Of a stretch of DNA of 64,000 bases, positions 8,543 to 17,634 are shown piece by piece (position 1 is the stretch's first letter; every line of letters begins with the position of its first letter). Both the position numbers and the translations under genes were made by a program. Source of the DNA: Paenibacillus oceani (lineage in GTDB: Bacteria > Bacillota > Bacilli > Paenibacillales > NBRC-103111); the NCBI RefSeq assembly GCF_014705615.1, contig NZ_JACXJA010000007.1, forward strand, positions 268,310 through 332,309. Direction: 5' to 3'. The notes beneath the pieces were generated by a model. The model saw only the letters and a list, made by a program, of their open reading frames with translations. It did no database searches and had not been told where the DNA came from.

Positions 8543-9877
8543 ATGTCTGTTAAACGCGCTTTGGTCGCTTCGACCGTAATGGCTGCGATGCTGCTTGCAA
8601 CCGCTTGCGGAGGCGGCGGAAAATCGGCCAGCCAAACAGAGAATGGAGAGAAAGGCCAGCCGTCCGCACCGGATATTACGAAGACGCCTGCGGAACTTAA
8701 TTTTTTCACGATGGCCGGAGATACGGATGAAGTATTTAACGAAAGGTTCGGCAATTCGATCCGCAAAAAATTTCCTAATTATAAAATCAATTATATCCGC
8801 GCCCAAAAAGGGAGCACTTTGCCGGAGCTGCTGGCAGCGGGGACGACGATCGATATTTATTACGATTCGATCGGCAATTTCAGCGAAGGGCTGCTGGTCA
8901 ACAGGCTGGAGTACGATCTTTCCGAGCTGATCAAGAAAAATTCGGTCGATCTGAACCGGTTCGAGCCGACGGTCGTCGATGCGATGAAGCAAATATCCGG
9001 CGGCAAAATGTACGGATTGCCTGTGTACATGAACAATCTGGCTTTATTTTATAACAAGGCGGTATTCGATAAGTTCGGGGTGCCGTATCCGAAGGACGGC
9101 ATGACGTGGGACGAGACGCTGGAGATCGCCCGCAAGCTGAACCGGACCGACGGCGATAAGCAATATATCGGACTGGCCGTATCGGGCTCGCATATGCTCC
9201 GGATGAATCAGTTCTCGCTTCCGTATGTCGATATGCAAACCGACAAGCCGACGATCCAAAACGAGAAGTGGAGACGGTTGTACCAGGCGACGATAATCGA
9301 TCCGGCCCAGGATGCCGGTTATAAAGCGAAAATTACCGAATTGAAAAATGCGCTGCCGTATCGCGACGCGCTGACGAAGGACCAGTATCTCGGCATGTTC
9401 GTCTTTTTGTCTCAAATGCCGTTTACCGTGCCGGAGATGAAAACGATGAACTGGGAAATGGTCTCCCTGCCTACCTTCAAGGAGCTTCCGAACGTCGGCT
9501 CGCAGTCGTATCCTTCGTACTTCACGGTCACTTCGCTGTCCAAATCGAAAGAGGCGGCGATGGAAGTGCTGAAATACCTGATCTCCGACGAGTATCAGAT
9601 GGAGATTTCACGCAAAGGAACGATGCCCGTTCTTAAAAACGAAGCCGTCCAGAAAGCGTATGCCCAGGATACGGAGTATAAGGATAAAAACTTTGCTTCC
9701 GTGTTTTATAACAAATTCGCTCCCATATCGAACAAATCGATCTATGACGTAGCGGTCGAAAAGACGTATACGAAAGATATCGGTCTAATCGCGAAGGGCG
9801 AGATCGATATTAACACGGCATTCCGCAACGCCGAAGAGGCGGCGGTTAAAGCGATCGCCGAGGCGAAGAACAAGTAA
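8543..9877 (+). CDS. Extracellular sugar-binding lipoprotein (ABC type, orphan)
   Basis: Substrate-binding lipoprotein of 444 residues, family 1 solute-binding type. The signal peptide ends in a lipobox (LLATAC, lipid on C22), followed by a Gly/Ser linker. GGAGGG lies six bases before the ATG. Motifs such as FYNKAVFDKFG and GMTWDETLEIARKL are shared with the second binding protein at 15949-17343, so the two are paralogues. No permease genes are adjacent; it may work with an importer encoded elsewhere or act as a sensor partner for the AraC regulator at 17635. A perfect 15-bp stem follows at 9926. Confidence 0.9.
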   Translation: MSVKRALVASTVMAAMLLATACGGGGKSASQTENGEKGQPSAPDITKTPAELNFFTMAGDTDEVFNERFGNSIRKKFPNYKINYIRAQKGSTLPELLAAGTTIDIYYDSIGNFSEGLLVNRLEYDLSELIKKNSVDLNRFEPTVVDAMKQISGGKMYGLPVYMNNLALFYNKAVFDKFGVPYPKDGMTWDETLEIARKLNRTDGDKQYIGLAVSGSHMLRMNQFSLPYVDMQTDKPTIQNEKWRRLYQATIIDPAQDAGYKAKITELKNALPYRDALTKDQYLGMFVFLSQMPFTVPEMKTMNWEMVSLPTFKELPNVGSQSYPSYFTVTSLSKSKEAAMEVLKYLISDEYQMEISRKGTMPVLKNEAVQKAYAQDTEYKDKNFASVFYNKFAPISNKSIYDVAVEKTYTKDIGLIAKGEIDINTAFRNAEEAAVKAIAEAKNK

Positions 9878-9925
9878 TGCGGCGGTTCGCTTGGAACGGA
9901 TGAACGGAGCAATGGATGAACAGAT

Positions 9926-9959
9926 GACGGGACAGCAGGCCGCAGCCTGCTGTCCCGTC
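9926..9959. terminator. Strong hairpin between convergent genes
   Basis: A perfect 15-base stem (9926-9940 with 9945-9959) closes a CGCA loop. There is no T tract, but the stem lies between the ends of the solute-binding protein and serpin genes and could terminate both. Confidence 0.6.
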
Positions 9960-10038
9960 TGCGTGTGCGAAGAGAGAAGGGCGGGTGCAACCGAGCCGAT
10001 TCCCGCTATCCGATCCGGGAATTCCCGGATCGATCCGC

Positions 10039-11277
10039 CTACGGATTCGTAATCGTTCCGAGGAACAGCCAGGAGCCGGTGTGACTGTCCTCGATGGCGA
10101 AGAAAAAGGGACGGTTCACGACCATGTCGACCGGCTTGGAAGGCGGGGCCGAGCCTGCCATCATGGCGCCGGTAGCGGCGGCGGCTTCGGTGCCTTCTTC
10201 GTTTACGTCCAGATACGTCTTGTGCGTAACGCCGCTAATGTAAAGAGGATGAACGTCGGCCATTTTACGGAAATCCGCCCGGCCCGGATCAAAAGCTAGG
10301 GACATGCCGATACCGGTTAGCGCGTCTTTCAGCTGCGCTGTATACTCCACCTTGAACTTGGGGAGACGGAGATCGACCCGGACGGGTTCGAACGTCTGCC
10401 TGCAGGGGAGACAATCGGACCACAGCTGGCGGTTTAATTCGTCCAGGGAGGACGTCTCCTTCGGCAGGACGAGCAGCATATTCATCCGTCCGTCGCCGTA
10501 GGGAAGCTTGACGGCTTGCCAAGCTTCGTGTTCGGAGTAGGCATAGGTGCGGGTTTGCCGCATCATGGGCACTTTTTTGACGGCACCGTCCGGCAGCGTG
10601 AAGTTATCGTCTTGAGTATCGCCCTTCTTGAACGGGTCCGTCCAGGACGCGTTGAAGTAGACCGCATTCAGCAGCACCGCTGCGCTATCGGCGGGGAGCC
10701 GTTCCTCGAGCAGCTTGCGGATTTTGCCTTCCGTCCGCTTCGACACCCAGCTGTTGATAACGTCCGTCGTCTTCGGGGAGGCGAAATCTGCAGAGCGGAC
10801 CTCCGCTTGATAATAATCTTTGACGGTCTGAAGATAAGGCTTATGGAAGACCGTATGTGCAGCGGTCCATACGGAATTCGCGATCGTTAGCTTGACGCCG
10901 CCCCCGGATGCGGTCAGCAGCTCCGTCATCCTGCGGTTCGCCTCGTTTAACTCGTTCTCACTCATTCCGTCCCAGCCTAGCGCAGCCGCGATTTCCTTCG
11001 CCGTCTCCCCGGAGCTTCCCGTATAGGCCAGAGCAAGCGCGGCCGATACGCTTGCCGGCGAGATTACGACATTTTCCCCTTTTCCGGCATCGCTCATCTG
11101 CTGGTGCAGCTTAAGTCCGAATGAGCGGCTCGCTTCGGCGATTCGCGGATCGATCGCGGCCGCGGCCGCTTTTCGTTCATCCGCCGACCACTTCGGTCCG
11201 GAAGGCCCGGCGCCTGCACAGGCTGTCAGCAGGAGTAGCAGAGCACCCGCCGCAGCAGTCCTTTGGTTCATCTTCAT
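10039..11277 (-). CDS. Lipid-anchored serpin (serine protease inhibitor family)
   Basis: Protein of 412 residues. The signal peptide has a lipobox (LLLLTAC, C20), and a full serpin domain covers ~40-412. The hinge of the reactive loop, EEGTEAAAATG (from residue ~360), is the small-residue type of inhibitory serpins and is followed by AMMAGSAPP; by counting from the hinge, P1 falls near the Gly-Ser-Ala. The signature near the end (VNRPFFFAIEDSHTGSWLFLG) is intact. It would sit on the outer membrane face and trap a protease, its own or a foreign one. The start follows a GGGGGG ribosome site; the longer upstream frame has no such site. The target is unknown. Confidence 0.9.
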   Translation of the reverse strand: MKMNQRTAAAGALLLLLTACAGAGPSGPKWSADERKAAAAAIDPRIAEASRSFGLKLHQQMSDAGKGENVVISPASVSAALALAYTGSSGETAKEIAAALGWDGMSENELNEANRRMTELLTASGGGVKLTIANSVWTAAHTVFHKPYLQTVKDYYQAEVRSADFASPKTTDVINSWVSKRTEGKIRKLLEERLPADSAAVLLNAVYFNASWTDPFKKGDTQDDNFTLPDGAVKKVPMMRQTRTYAYSEHEAWQAVKLPYGDGRMNMLLVLPKETSSLDELNRQLWSDCLPCRQTFEPVRVDLRLPKFKVEYTAQLKDALTGIGMSLAFDPGRADFRKMADVHPLYISGVTHKTYLDVNEEGTEAAAATGAMMAGSAPPSKPVDMVVNRPFFFAIEDSHTGSWLFLGTITNP

Positions 11278-11511
11278 AACCCGTCCCCCCAAAAAAAATC
11301 TCCCCAAAATGTATCTCATCCTAGTCCAGACGAGTTCAAGACGCCGAAGGTTGCGCCTCCGGACGACAATTGTGCCGGACAGCAAGTCCAATCAGAGAGG
11401 AGCGATTGATTAGAACCGTTTTATCCGGATGCGCTTCCAATTTTGAAACGGTATAATACATAAGCTCCGCAAGAGAAGACCATCTGAATAGGAGGGGCCG
11501 CCGTTAATCGG

Positions 11512-13287
11512 ATGATCCGTTGTTTTCTCCAAGCTGCTTCCATTCTTTATCAGGTAGAGAAGCGGCCGGTAGTCGTACTCGCCGCTGCCATGCTGACCAT
11601 CGTCCCGGTATTGCCGGCTGAGCTATGGCTGATGAAAGAGTTGATAAATCGTATCCAAGGCTGGAACCCCTCCCTAAGTAGTTACCCGATCCTAACCGCT
11701 GCCGCCTGGCTGGCCGCTCTGATGCTGGTGAACAATATCGGGCTGGGCGTACCGATCCCCATGGCGCTAACCCGGATTAACGAGATCGGAGCGCTGGAGC
11801 ACCAGCGGCTGGTGCTTGAGAAAACGTCCCGCCTTCCTCTCCAATCCGTAGAAGCTCCTTCCGTCAAAGATATCCGGGAGCGGGCCTTGCTGGTTTCCCT
11901 GCACGAGGTCTACAGTACGGGCCTTCAATGGATACAGCAGCTGATCCAGGCCGCCCTGCTCGTCTCGATCCTGCTCGCCTTCGGGCAATGGATTCCTCTT
12001 GCTGCCGTAATCGGCGCTACGGTCTTGCTGTCAATCGTTACCGGCAAGTCGGTGCGTTCCCTCGAGAAGCTGTCCCGTAGCCAGACGCCGGATCAGAGAT
12101 TGATGGATCATTATGCGGGGCTGATGACCGGAAAAGAGGCGGCGAAGGAGATCCGGCTGTTCGGTCATGCGCCTGAGCTGGAGAAACGCTGGCGCGGCCT
12201 GTATGAGCGGCAATCCCGGGACAGACGGACCGCCGTCCGCGTCTCCGAATTGCGCAAGCTGGGGCCGGAGCTTCTGCTCGCTCTGCTGTCGGGACTGCTG
12301 CTGGCGTTGCTGGTGCTGCTGCCGGGAGCGCGGACGTTTACCGCAGGAGACTTTGCGGTATTGTTCATGACGATGTCGATGCTGCTCGCGAAGCTGCCGG
12401 ACATCGTTCGGACCGGAGGTTCCTTCCAGAAACTATATATGAGGTGGGAAGACTTCCGGACTTATCTGGAGCTGGAGGAGGACGCCTCGGAGGAAAACGC
12501 GGGGAGGGCGGAAGCGTGCGGCAGGAGCGCAGCCGGCGGAGGATTGCGGTTATCCGATGTTTCGTTCCGTTATCCCGGGGTGGACCGCAAAGCGCTGGAT
12601 GGAATCCGGATGACGATACCGCCGGGCTGCCGGGCCGCGCTCGTCGGCGAGAACGGCTCCGGCAAATCGACGCTGGTGAAGCTGCTCGCCGGGTTTTATC
12701 AGCCGTCGGAAGGTGGTATCGATTGGGGCGGTTTACCAGCCAGCGGGCTGGAGTTGGACCGGGAGCCGGAGAGAGCGCGGAACGTGAAGCTGGCCGCCGT
12801 CTTTCAAGACTTCTCGCAGCTGCATGTGCGGCTTCGAGAAAATGTCGCGCTCGGTCAACTGGCGGAGCTGCATAACGATCCGGCGATCGAAGCGGCGCTC
12901 CGGTCCGCCGGATACCGAAAAAGCGGACTGGACACGCAGCTTGGCACCGCGTTTGGCGGAATCGAGCCTTCCGGGGGCGAATGGCAAAAAATCGCCACAG
13001 CCCGGGCGCTGATGCGCGACGCGGATTTCGTCTTTTTCGACGAACCGACGGCCGCGCTTGATCCGCAAGCGGAGCGGGAGGCGTTCGAGCTGTTTATGAA
13101 AGTGACCGAAGGCAAGTCGGCGCTGCTCGTCACCCACCGGCTCGGAGCGGCGAAGCAGGCGGACCTCGTGTTCGTCCTCAGGCAAGGCAAGCTGGTGGAG
13201 CAAGGGACGCACGAGGAGCTGATGCGGATGAACGGCGAGTACAGCCGGATGTACCGGACGCAGGCGTCCTGGTATAGCGGGGATTAG
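11512..13287 (+). CDS. ABC exporter, fused membrane and ATPase domains
   Basis: Half-transporter of 591 residues. The N-terminal membrane domain (~1-310) has about five to six helices; the C-terminal ATPase has Walker A GENGSGKST (~378-386), a Q-loop in AVFQDFSQL, Walker B VFFDEPTAALD (~505-515) and the H-loop VTHR. The signature is PSGGE instead of LSGGQ. It is related to the exporter at 19930-21819: both end in a QA-x-WY motif and share the EIRLFG/ELRLFG loop. Such proteins export peptides or lipids. No precursor peptide gene is visible nearby. AGGAGG lies 16 bases before the ATG, so the start is uncertain. Confidence 0.85.
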   Translation: MIRCFLQAASILYQVEKRPVVVLAAAMLTIVPVLPAELWLMKELINRIQGWNPSLSSYPILTAAAWLAALMLVNNIGLGVPIPMALTRINEIGALEHQRLVLEKTSRLPLQSVEAPSVKDIRERALLVSLHEVYSTGLQWIQQLIQAALLVSILLAFGQWIPLAAVIGATVLLSIVTGKSVRSLEKLSRSQTPDQRLMDHYAGLMTGKEAAKEIRLFGHAPELEKRWRGLYERQSRDRRTAVRVSELRKLGPELLLALLSGLLLALLVLLPGARTFTAGDFAVLFMTMSMLLAKLPDIVRTGGSFQKLYMRWEDFRTYLELEEDASEENAGRAEACGRSAAGGGLRLSDVSFRYPGVDRKALDGIRMTIPPGCRAALVGENGSGKSTLVKLLAGFYQPSEGGIDWGGLPASGLELDREPERARNVKLAAVFQDFSQLHVRLRENVALGQLAELHNDPAIEAALRSAGYRKSGLDTQLGTAFGGIEPSGGEWQKIATARALMRDADFVFFDEPTAALDPQAEREAFELFMKVTEGKSALLVTHRLGAAKQADLVFVLRQGKLVEQGTHEELMRMNGEYSRMYRTQASWYSGD

Positions 13288-13313
13288 GCGGCAAGAGTAT
13301 TTGTTCCATAAAG

Positions 13314-13337
13314 AAACTCCGGCCGAAGCCGGAGTTT
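13314..13337. terminator. Hairpin between convergent genes
   Basis: AAACTCCGGC-cgaa-GCCGGAGTTT is a perfect ten-base stem with a four-base loop, placed between the ABC exporter and the beta-helix gene. T content after the stem is modest on both strands. Confidence 0.7.
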
Positions 13338-13386
13338 GCGCCACCTTCTAGAATGATCGTGCGGAGCGACCGTTTCAGCGCACCCG

Positions 13387-15855
13387 TTACCGTTTCAGCA
13401 GCGTGATCGAAAATAAGGTGCTGCCTTGGTTAACGGCTGTTCCTGACGGGTTGAGAAGACGGAGGGACACCGTTCCTTTTGCCGCTACATAGGCGGATGC
13501 CACGAGCTTTTGCAGCGCGACATTGGTACCGACCGTTACGGCATCGCCGTCTACCGCCTCCGGATGGGCGATGTTGACGGTTGCTTCTCCGCCTCCTCCG
13601 GCGATTGACGGAACGTTCCACGTATAGTCGACAGAGAGCAGTTGGCGGTCGTTATAGCGGTTCGTATCGTCCGCGAAATAAGCGTTGCTCAGGCCGTTCG
13701 GGTCGGAGCCGTTTCCGTAAACAGTCGGGAAGGGGATATCGTAAAAGCGGTTGCCGATCAGCACCGGCTTTGCCGCCGTTCCGGCGTAGGCCGTCGTCCA
13801 GGCCCACCGCCAAGTAATGCCGACCCCGCTTTTGCCCGCGATGTTGTTATTGCACAGCCGGATGTTCATATAACCTTCGCTTGTCGTCAGCGGCAAGTTT
13901 TTGGCCGGATCGCAGTAAAACATCACGCCATTATGGCGAATGCTACACCCGCGCACCTCCAGTCCGTCGATGGAATTGATTTCAAGGATGTTGGACGAGG
14001 CAATGGTAGGGTGAACGTTGATCCGGTCCAGAACGGAGTTATGGAATTTCAAGACGCGGGCGTGAAAGGAACGGATGCCGTCGAACGTAATATTGCTCCA
14101 TTCGCAGTTTTGCAGAACGTGCGACAGCGAGTCGATTCCAAAATGAATGACGGAAGCGTCCGCCTTCAGGACGAGATCCCGGAAAGAGCAGTTGACCAGG
14201 GAAGCCGGATAATAAACCGCTCCGTCCGTATGCGTAAACGTTTTGATCCGGTTGCCGGCGTTAAACAGGTGACGGGCATTCATATCGGGCGGAATAATAA
14301 TTTTGACGCACGACTGCTGCGCGGCCGATCCGGCCGGGATCTCCAGCGTCGAGCGGCGGAACGTGAGATGAACCGCCTGCGGCAAATAAGAATGCTCGTA
14401 GTAGCGCCACTGATTGACTCCCCCGAACACGACATTTTCCTTGGAGTCGTAATGGCCGTCATACGTCCAGCCTGCGGAGTTCGGCACGAGCGCCGGATCG
14501 TCGGCATTGGCCCGGTAAGCGACGTATTTTTTTCCGCTCTGGAAGACGACCGGCAGCTTGGATACGATATGGCAGCCGTCGACCAGAACGTGCCGCACCC
14601 GGTTAAAGACGAACCCGTTCACCGTTCCATGGAAGTAGCTGTCCCTCACCTGCAAATGTTCGCTATAGTCGAATTCGTCGCTGCTCCGCAGCCAGATAGC
14701 GGTAATGTAACCGCGGACGTCCGCCCGTTCGACGCTGATATGTTTGCTGCCGTAGCCGACGTTAATGCCGCGGGCTCCGATCGTACCGTCGCTGACCACT
14801 TGAATGTCGGACACGCTGCACTTGATGCCGTGCTTGTACTCGTAGCCCATCGTATTCGTTTTGCCGACGCGGATGCGGCGGTCGTGAATCGCATAGCTCC
14901 AAAAAATAAACACGCCGTATGTAATGTTCGCGTTGTCGTCGATCCGGACGTTCTCCCAGCTTCCTTCAGAGCAATAAAACGTCCGGATGACGTTGCCCGC
15001 CGAAGGAAGCGGTCCGGCGGAAGGGCTGGCAAACGTAAAGTGAAGGTTGGCGTTGCGGAAGCCGTCGACCTTCCGCATCGTAATGACGGTGCCCGTATTC
15101 CGGGTCAGGCACAGCTCCAGATCGGAGATGCCGACGTTGCTGAGACGATAGTCGTCGCCGCCGTATTGCGCAGGGTCGAACGTATCCATGTCCGCGTAAT
15201 AAGGCAGGTTGCTCGGATTCGTTCCGCCGAACCCTCCGCGGCTGTCCCAGACATGGATACAGCTGTCGCCCGTTCCGGGGGACTGAAACAGCAGCCGGGT
15301 ATGGCCGGTGCCGCACAGAAAGACGTTGCTCCGCTGGATCGAGACATGGCTTCCCTGGACGACATACGTTCCGTCCGGGATTACTACGGTGCCGCCGCCC
15401 GCGTCGTAGGTGGCGTCGATCGCGCTTTGCAGCGCCGCCGTATCGTCGGTAACGCCATCGCCTTTGGCGCCGAACCACTTGGCGTTCAGAACGTCTTCGT
15501 ACGAACGCTTGAACCTCGCGCCGGCGGCGGATACGAGCACCGTCCCCGTATTATCCGCAGATGTCGTATCGGCGGGGTCGTAATAGTAGTGGCCTTCCTG
15601 GCCCGGGTCCGTTACATAATACGCCGTATCCGCGTCCGGCAGCGTCATCGTGCGCAAGCCGGATACCGTCGTCGCAACGACGCAAACGCCTGTAGCCTCT
15701 GTCAGGCCGTAAACCGATGAAGTAACGGAACTTTGCGCAAATGTTCGCGTAGCGAGGCTGGTCTGGACGAGGCCGCCTGCGGTCAACGCGGCGCCGGCAA
15801 GGCCGGCGGCTGCCAGCAGCTGTCTGCGGCTTAATTGTTTCGGATCGGAAGTCAT
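13387..15855 (-). CDS. Tat-exported pectate-lyase-like beta-helix protein
   Basis: Protein of 822 residues. The N-terminus has a twin-arginine signal (SRRQLL at 9-14, then an Ala/Gly/Leu-rich stretch, likely cleavage near TFAQS at ~41). A segment ending in AGARFKRSYEDVLNAKW resembles the neck before phage tailspike helices. From ~125, WFGAKGDGVTDDTAAL marks a Pectate_lyase_3 right-handed beta-helix that runs to ~700. The C-terminal ~100 residues form a separate beta-rich domain. Catalytic residues cannot be assigned. It probably cuts or binds a polysaccharide outside the cell. GGAG precedes the start. It lies downstream of a sugar-binding lipoprotein on the same strand (93 bases), probably one operon. 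Confidence 0.85.
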   Translation of the reverse strand: MTSDPKQLSRRQLLAAAGLAGAALTAGGLVQTSLATRTFAQSSVTSSVYGLTEATGVCVVATTVSGLRTMTLPDADTAYYVTDPGQEGHYYYDPADTTSADNTGTVLVSAAGARFKRSYEDVLNAKWFGAKGDGVTDDTAALQSAIDATYDAGGGTVVIPDGTYVVQGSHVSIQRSNVFLCGTGHTRLLFQSPGTGDSCIHVWDSRGGFGGTNPSNLPYYADMDTFDPAQYGGDDYRLSNVGISDLELCLTRNTGTVITMRKVDGFRNANLHFTFASPSAGPLPSAGNVIRTFYCSEGSWENVRIDDNANITYGVFIFWSYAIHDRRIRVGKTNTMGYEYKHGIKCSVSDIQVVSDGTIGARGINVGYGSKHISVERADVRGYITAIWLRSSDEFDYSEHLQVRDSYFHGTVNGFVFNRVRHVLVDGCHIVSKLPVVFQSGKKYVAYRANADDPALVPNSAGWTYDGHYDSKENVVFGGVNQWRYYEHSYLPQAVHLTFRRSTLEIPAGSAAQQSCVKIIIPPDMNARHLFNAGNRIKTFTHTDGAVYYPASLVNCSFRDLVLKADASVIHFGIDSLSHVLQNCEWSNITFDGIRSFHARVLKFHNSVLDRINVHPTIASSNILEINSIDGLEVRGCSIRHNGVMFYCDPAKNLPLTTSEGYMNIRLCNNNIAGKSGVGITWRWAWTTAYAGTAAKPVLIGNRFYDIPFPTVYGNGSDPNGLSNAYFADDTNRYNDRQLLSVDYTWNVPSIAGGGGEATVNIAHPEAVDGDAVTVGTNVALQKLVASAYVAAKGTVSLRLLNPSGTAVNQGSTLFSITLLKR

Positions 15856-15948
15856 AAACGGTCACTCCATTTCCCCATGGTTATTGTCAGACTGCGGGAC
15901 CGCGCGGGCTCCGCAGCCGTCGTGCCTGAATCCGTCTTGCGCCGCCGG

Positions 15949-17343
15949 CTACTTGTTGGCGGATTCCAATTCCGCGATTTTTTGATTGGTCCGCTCCTCG
16001 GCTTCCCGGATCGCCGAATTGTAATCTTTGCCTCCGGCCATCAGCTCGGTGAACGCCTTGTTCAGCTCCGCGACGCCGTAGCCGTTATATTTGGACATGT
16101 ACGCGGGCGGCGCGAACGTTTCCGGCAGGAACGCCTGCAGATTTTTCCCTTTATATTCGGGCGCATCCTGGGCGAACGCTTGCCGGATCTCTTTGTTTCT
16201 CAGCACGGTCAGGATGCCGCTGCGCGACTTCTGCAGCTGGAATTCGTCCGACGCCAGAAAGGCGAGAGCCTGAAACGCCTCCTCCTTGTGCGCGCTCGTG
16301 CTCGTCAAGTAGAAGAACAGCGGCCACGACTGCGGTCCGATGCCGGGCGCCTCTTTAAACGACGGGATTTTCGCGAAATCGTAATTGATCCCTTCGAACG
16401 ACAAATCGTGAACGCCGGTACCGGACACCGGAAGCCACATGGCAAGCCGCTGCTCCTTGTGAAACAGCGTTCTCGTCTCGCCTCCCGCGAGCTGGGCGGG
16501 CGACAGCTGATTGCCGGGAATCTGGTAAAAGCGGAGCAGGTTGTGAACGTAGTCCCTCCACTTGCTGCTTGACAAATCGGCTTTTTGCGTCGTCGGCTTG
16601 ATGAAGCCGAGCGAAAACGAATTGCGCAGCAGCGCATCGACCGGCGAGATGACGGTTCCGTAATACGATACGCCGCCTTCGCTCCGGGACAGCTTTTTCG
16701 TCATCTCGTACAGATCGTCCCACGTCATATTGTCCGTCGGATAGGCGACCCCGAACTTGTCGAACAAGTCCTTGTTGTAGACGATCGGCGAAGCGGCCCC
16801 GTTTACCGGCATCCCGTAGATGCCGCCCCCGGCGAGCTGCTTGGCGAGCGCGACCGTCGTCGGGTCGATGCGTTCCATATCAAAGCCATGCTTTTTGATG
16901 TAAGGCGTCATGTCGAATTGCAGCTTGTTATCTTCGATATTCCCGTAGAAGCCCGACAGCGCTACAATAACGACATCAAGCTGCGCTTTGGTCGTCAGCA
17001 TCTCCTTGATCGGAGCGGCGCTTTTCGGCACGAACGAAATTTTCATATGCGGATATTTGTTCTGAATCGCATTGCCGTAGTCTTTCATGAATGATTCCGC
17101 TGACCAGCCGAACGTCGCATCCTTAAATACGAGCTCCACCGGCTCCGGCGGCTTGGGCGTTTCGGGACGAGTCCTGGTCTGCGGCGCTTCTCCGGAGCTT
17201 CCGCTTCGGCTCCCGCAGGAGGTCAGCAGCAGCGGCGCGATCATCAGGCTGGCCAGGACGACCGTTCCGCTTCGCGCCCGGCGGCGTTTCCGGCCCCTCG
17301 TATACTTGTCCTCCTGTTCCGGGTTATTGCTGGATCGTGACAT
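15949..17343 (-). CDS. Extracellular sugar-binding lipoprotein, paralogue
   Basis: Solute-binding lipoprotein of 464 residues with an unusually long basic N-terminus before the hydrophobic core (lipobox LLLTSC, C43). Motifs VYNKDLFDKFGVAYPTDNMTWDDL and an ending AIREAEERTNQKIAEL align with the binding protein at 8543-9877. AAGGGGTG precedes the ATG by eight bases. It is divergent from the membrane AraC regulator at 17635 and is followed by the beta-helix gene, so the three probably form a glycan response unit. No permeases are adjacent. Confidence 0.9.
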   Translation of the reverse strand: MSRSSNNPEQEDKYTRGRKRRRARSGTVVLASLMIAPLLLTSCGSRSGSSGEAPQTRTRPETPKPPEPVELVFKDATFGWSAESFMKDYGNAIQNKYPHMKISFVPKSAAPIKEMLTTKAQLDVVIVALSGFYGNIEDNKLQFDMTPYIKKHGFDMERIDPTTVALAKQLAGGGIYGMPVNGAASPIVYNKDLFDKFGVAYPTDNMTWDDLYEMTKKLSRSEGGVSYYGTVISPVDALLRNSFSLGFIKPTTQKADLSSSKWRDYVHNLLRFYQIPGNQLSPAQLAGGETRTLFHKEQRLAMWLPVSGTGVHDLSFEGINYDFAKIPSFKEAPGIGPQSWPLFFYLTSTSAHKEEAFQALAFLASDEFQLQKSRSGILTVLRNKEIRQAFAQDAPEYKGKNLQAFLPETFAPPAYMSKYNGYGVAELNKAFTELMAGGKDYNSAIREAEERTNQKIAELESANK

Positions 17344-17634
17344 GTTACGTACACCCCTTCGATTTGTTATGGCGACTGCATTCTTATTGTCTGATATTCC
17401 GGCCGGCGGGCCTATATTAAATTTTTAAGATTCATTACATTTGTTTGCGCAGCGGCATTACAGTTTTTCTGCGGAGTACGTTTTTTTGCGCGGCAGGGCG
17501 GGTGATTCGGCTTGGAGTGAGGGAGGGAGAACGGATGCGGCCCACTGTTTACAAGTCGTATACCGCATGTTACGATTCAAGTTACATAAGGGAGAGAACG
17601 GAACGGGAAGGCGACGTGGAATGGGGGCATTCGG

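Noticed and set aside
13642..15720. Long open frame on the plus strand (~690 codons) opposite the beta-helix gene
   Set aside because: Antisense shadow of a GC-rich gene. It has no ribosome site, membrane or domain pattern, and the minus-strand protein has clear Tat and Pectate_lyase_3 motifs.
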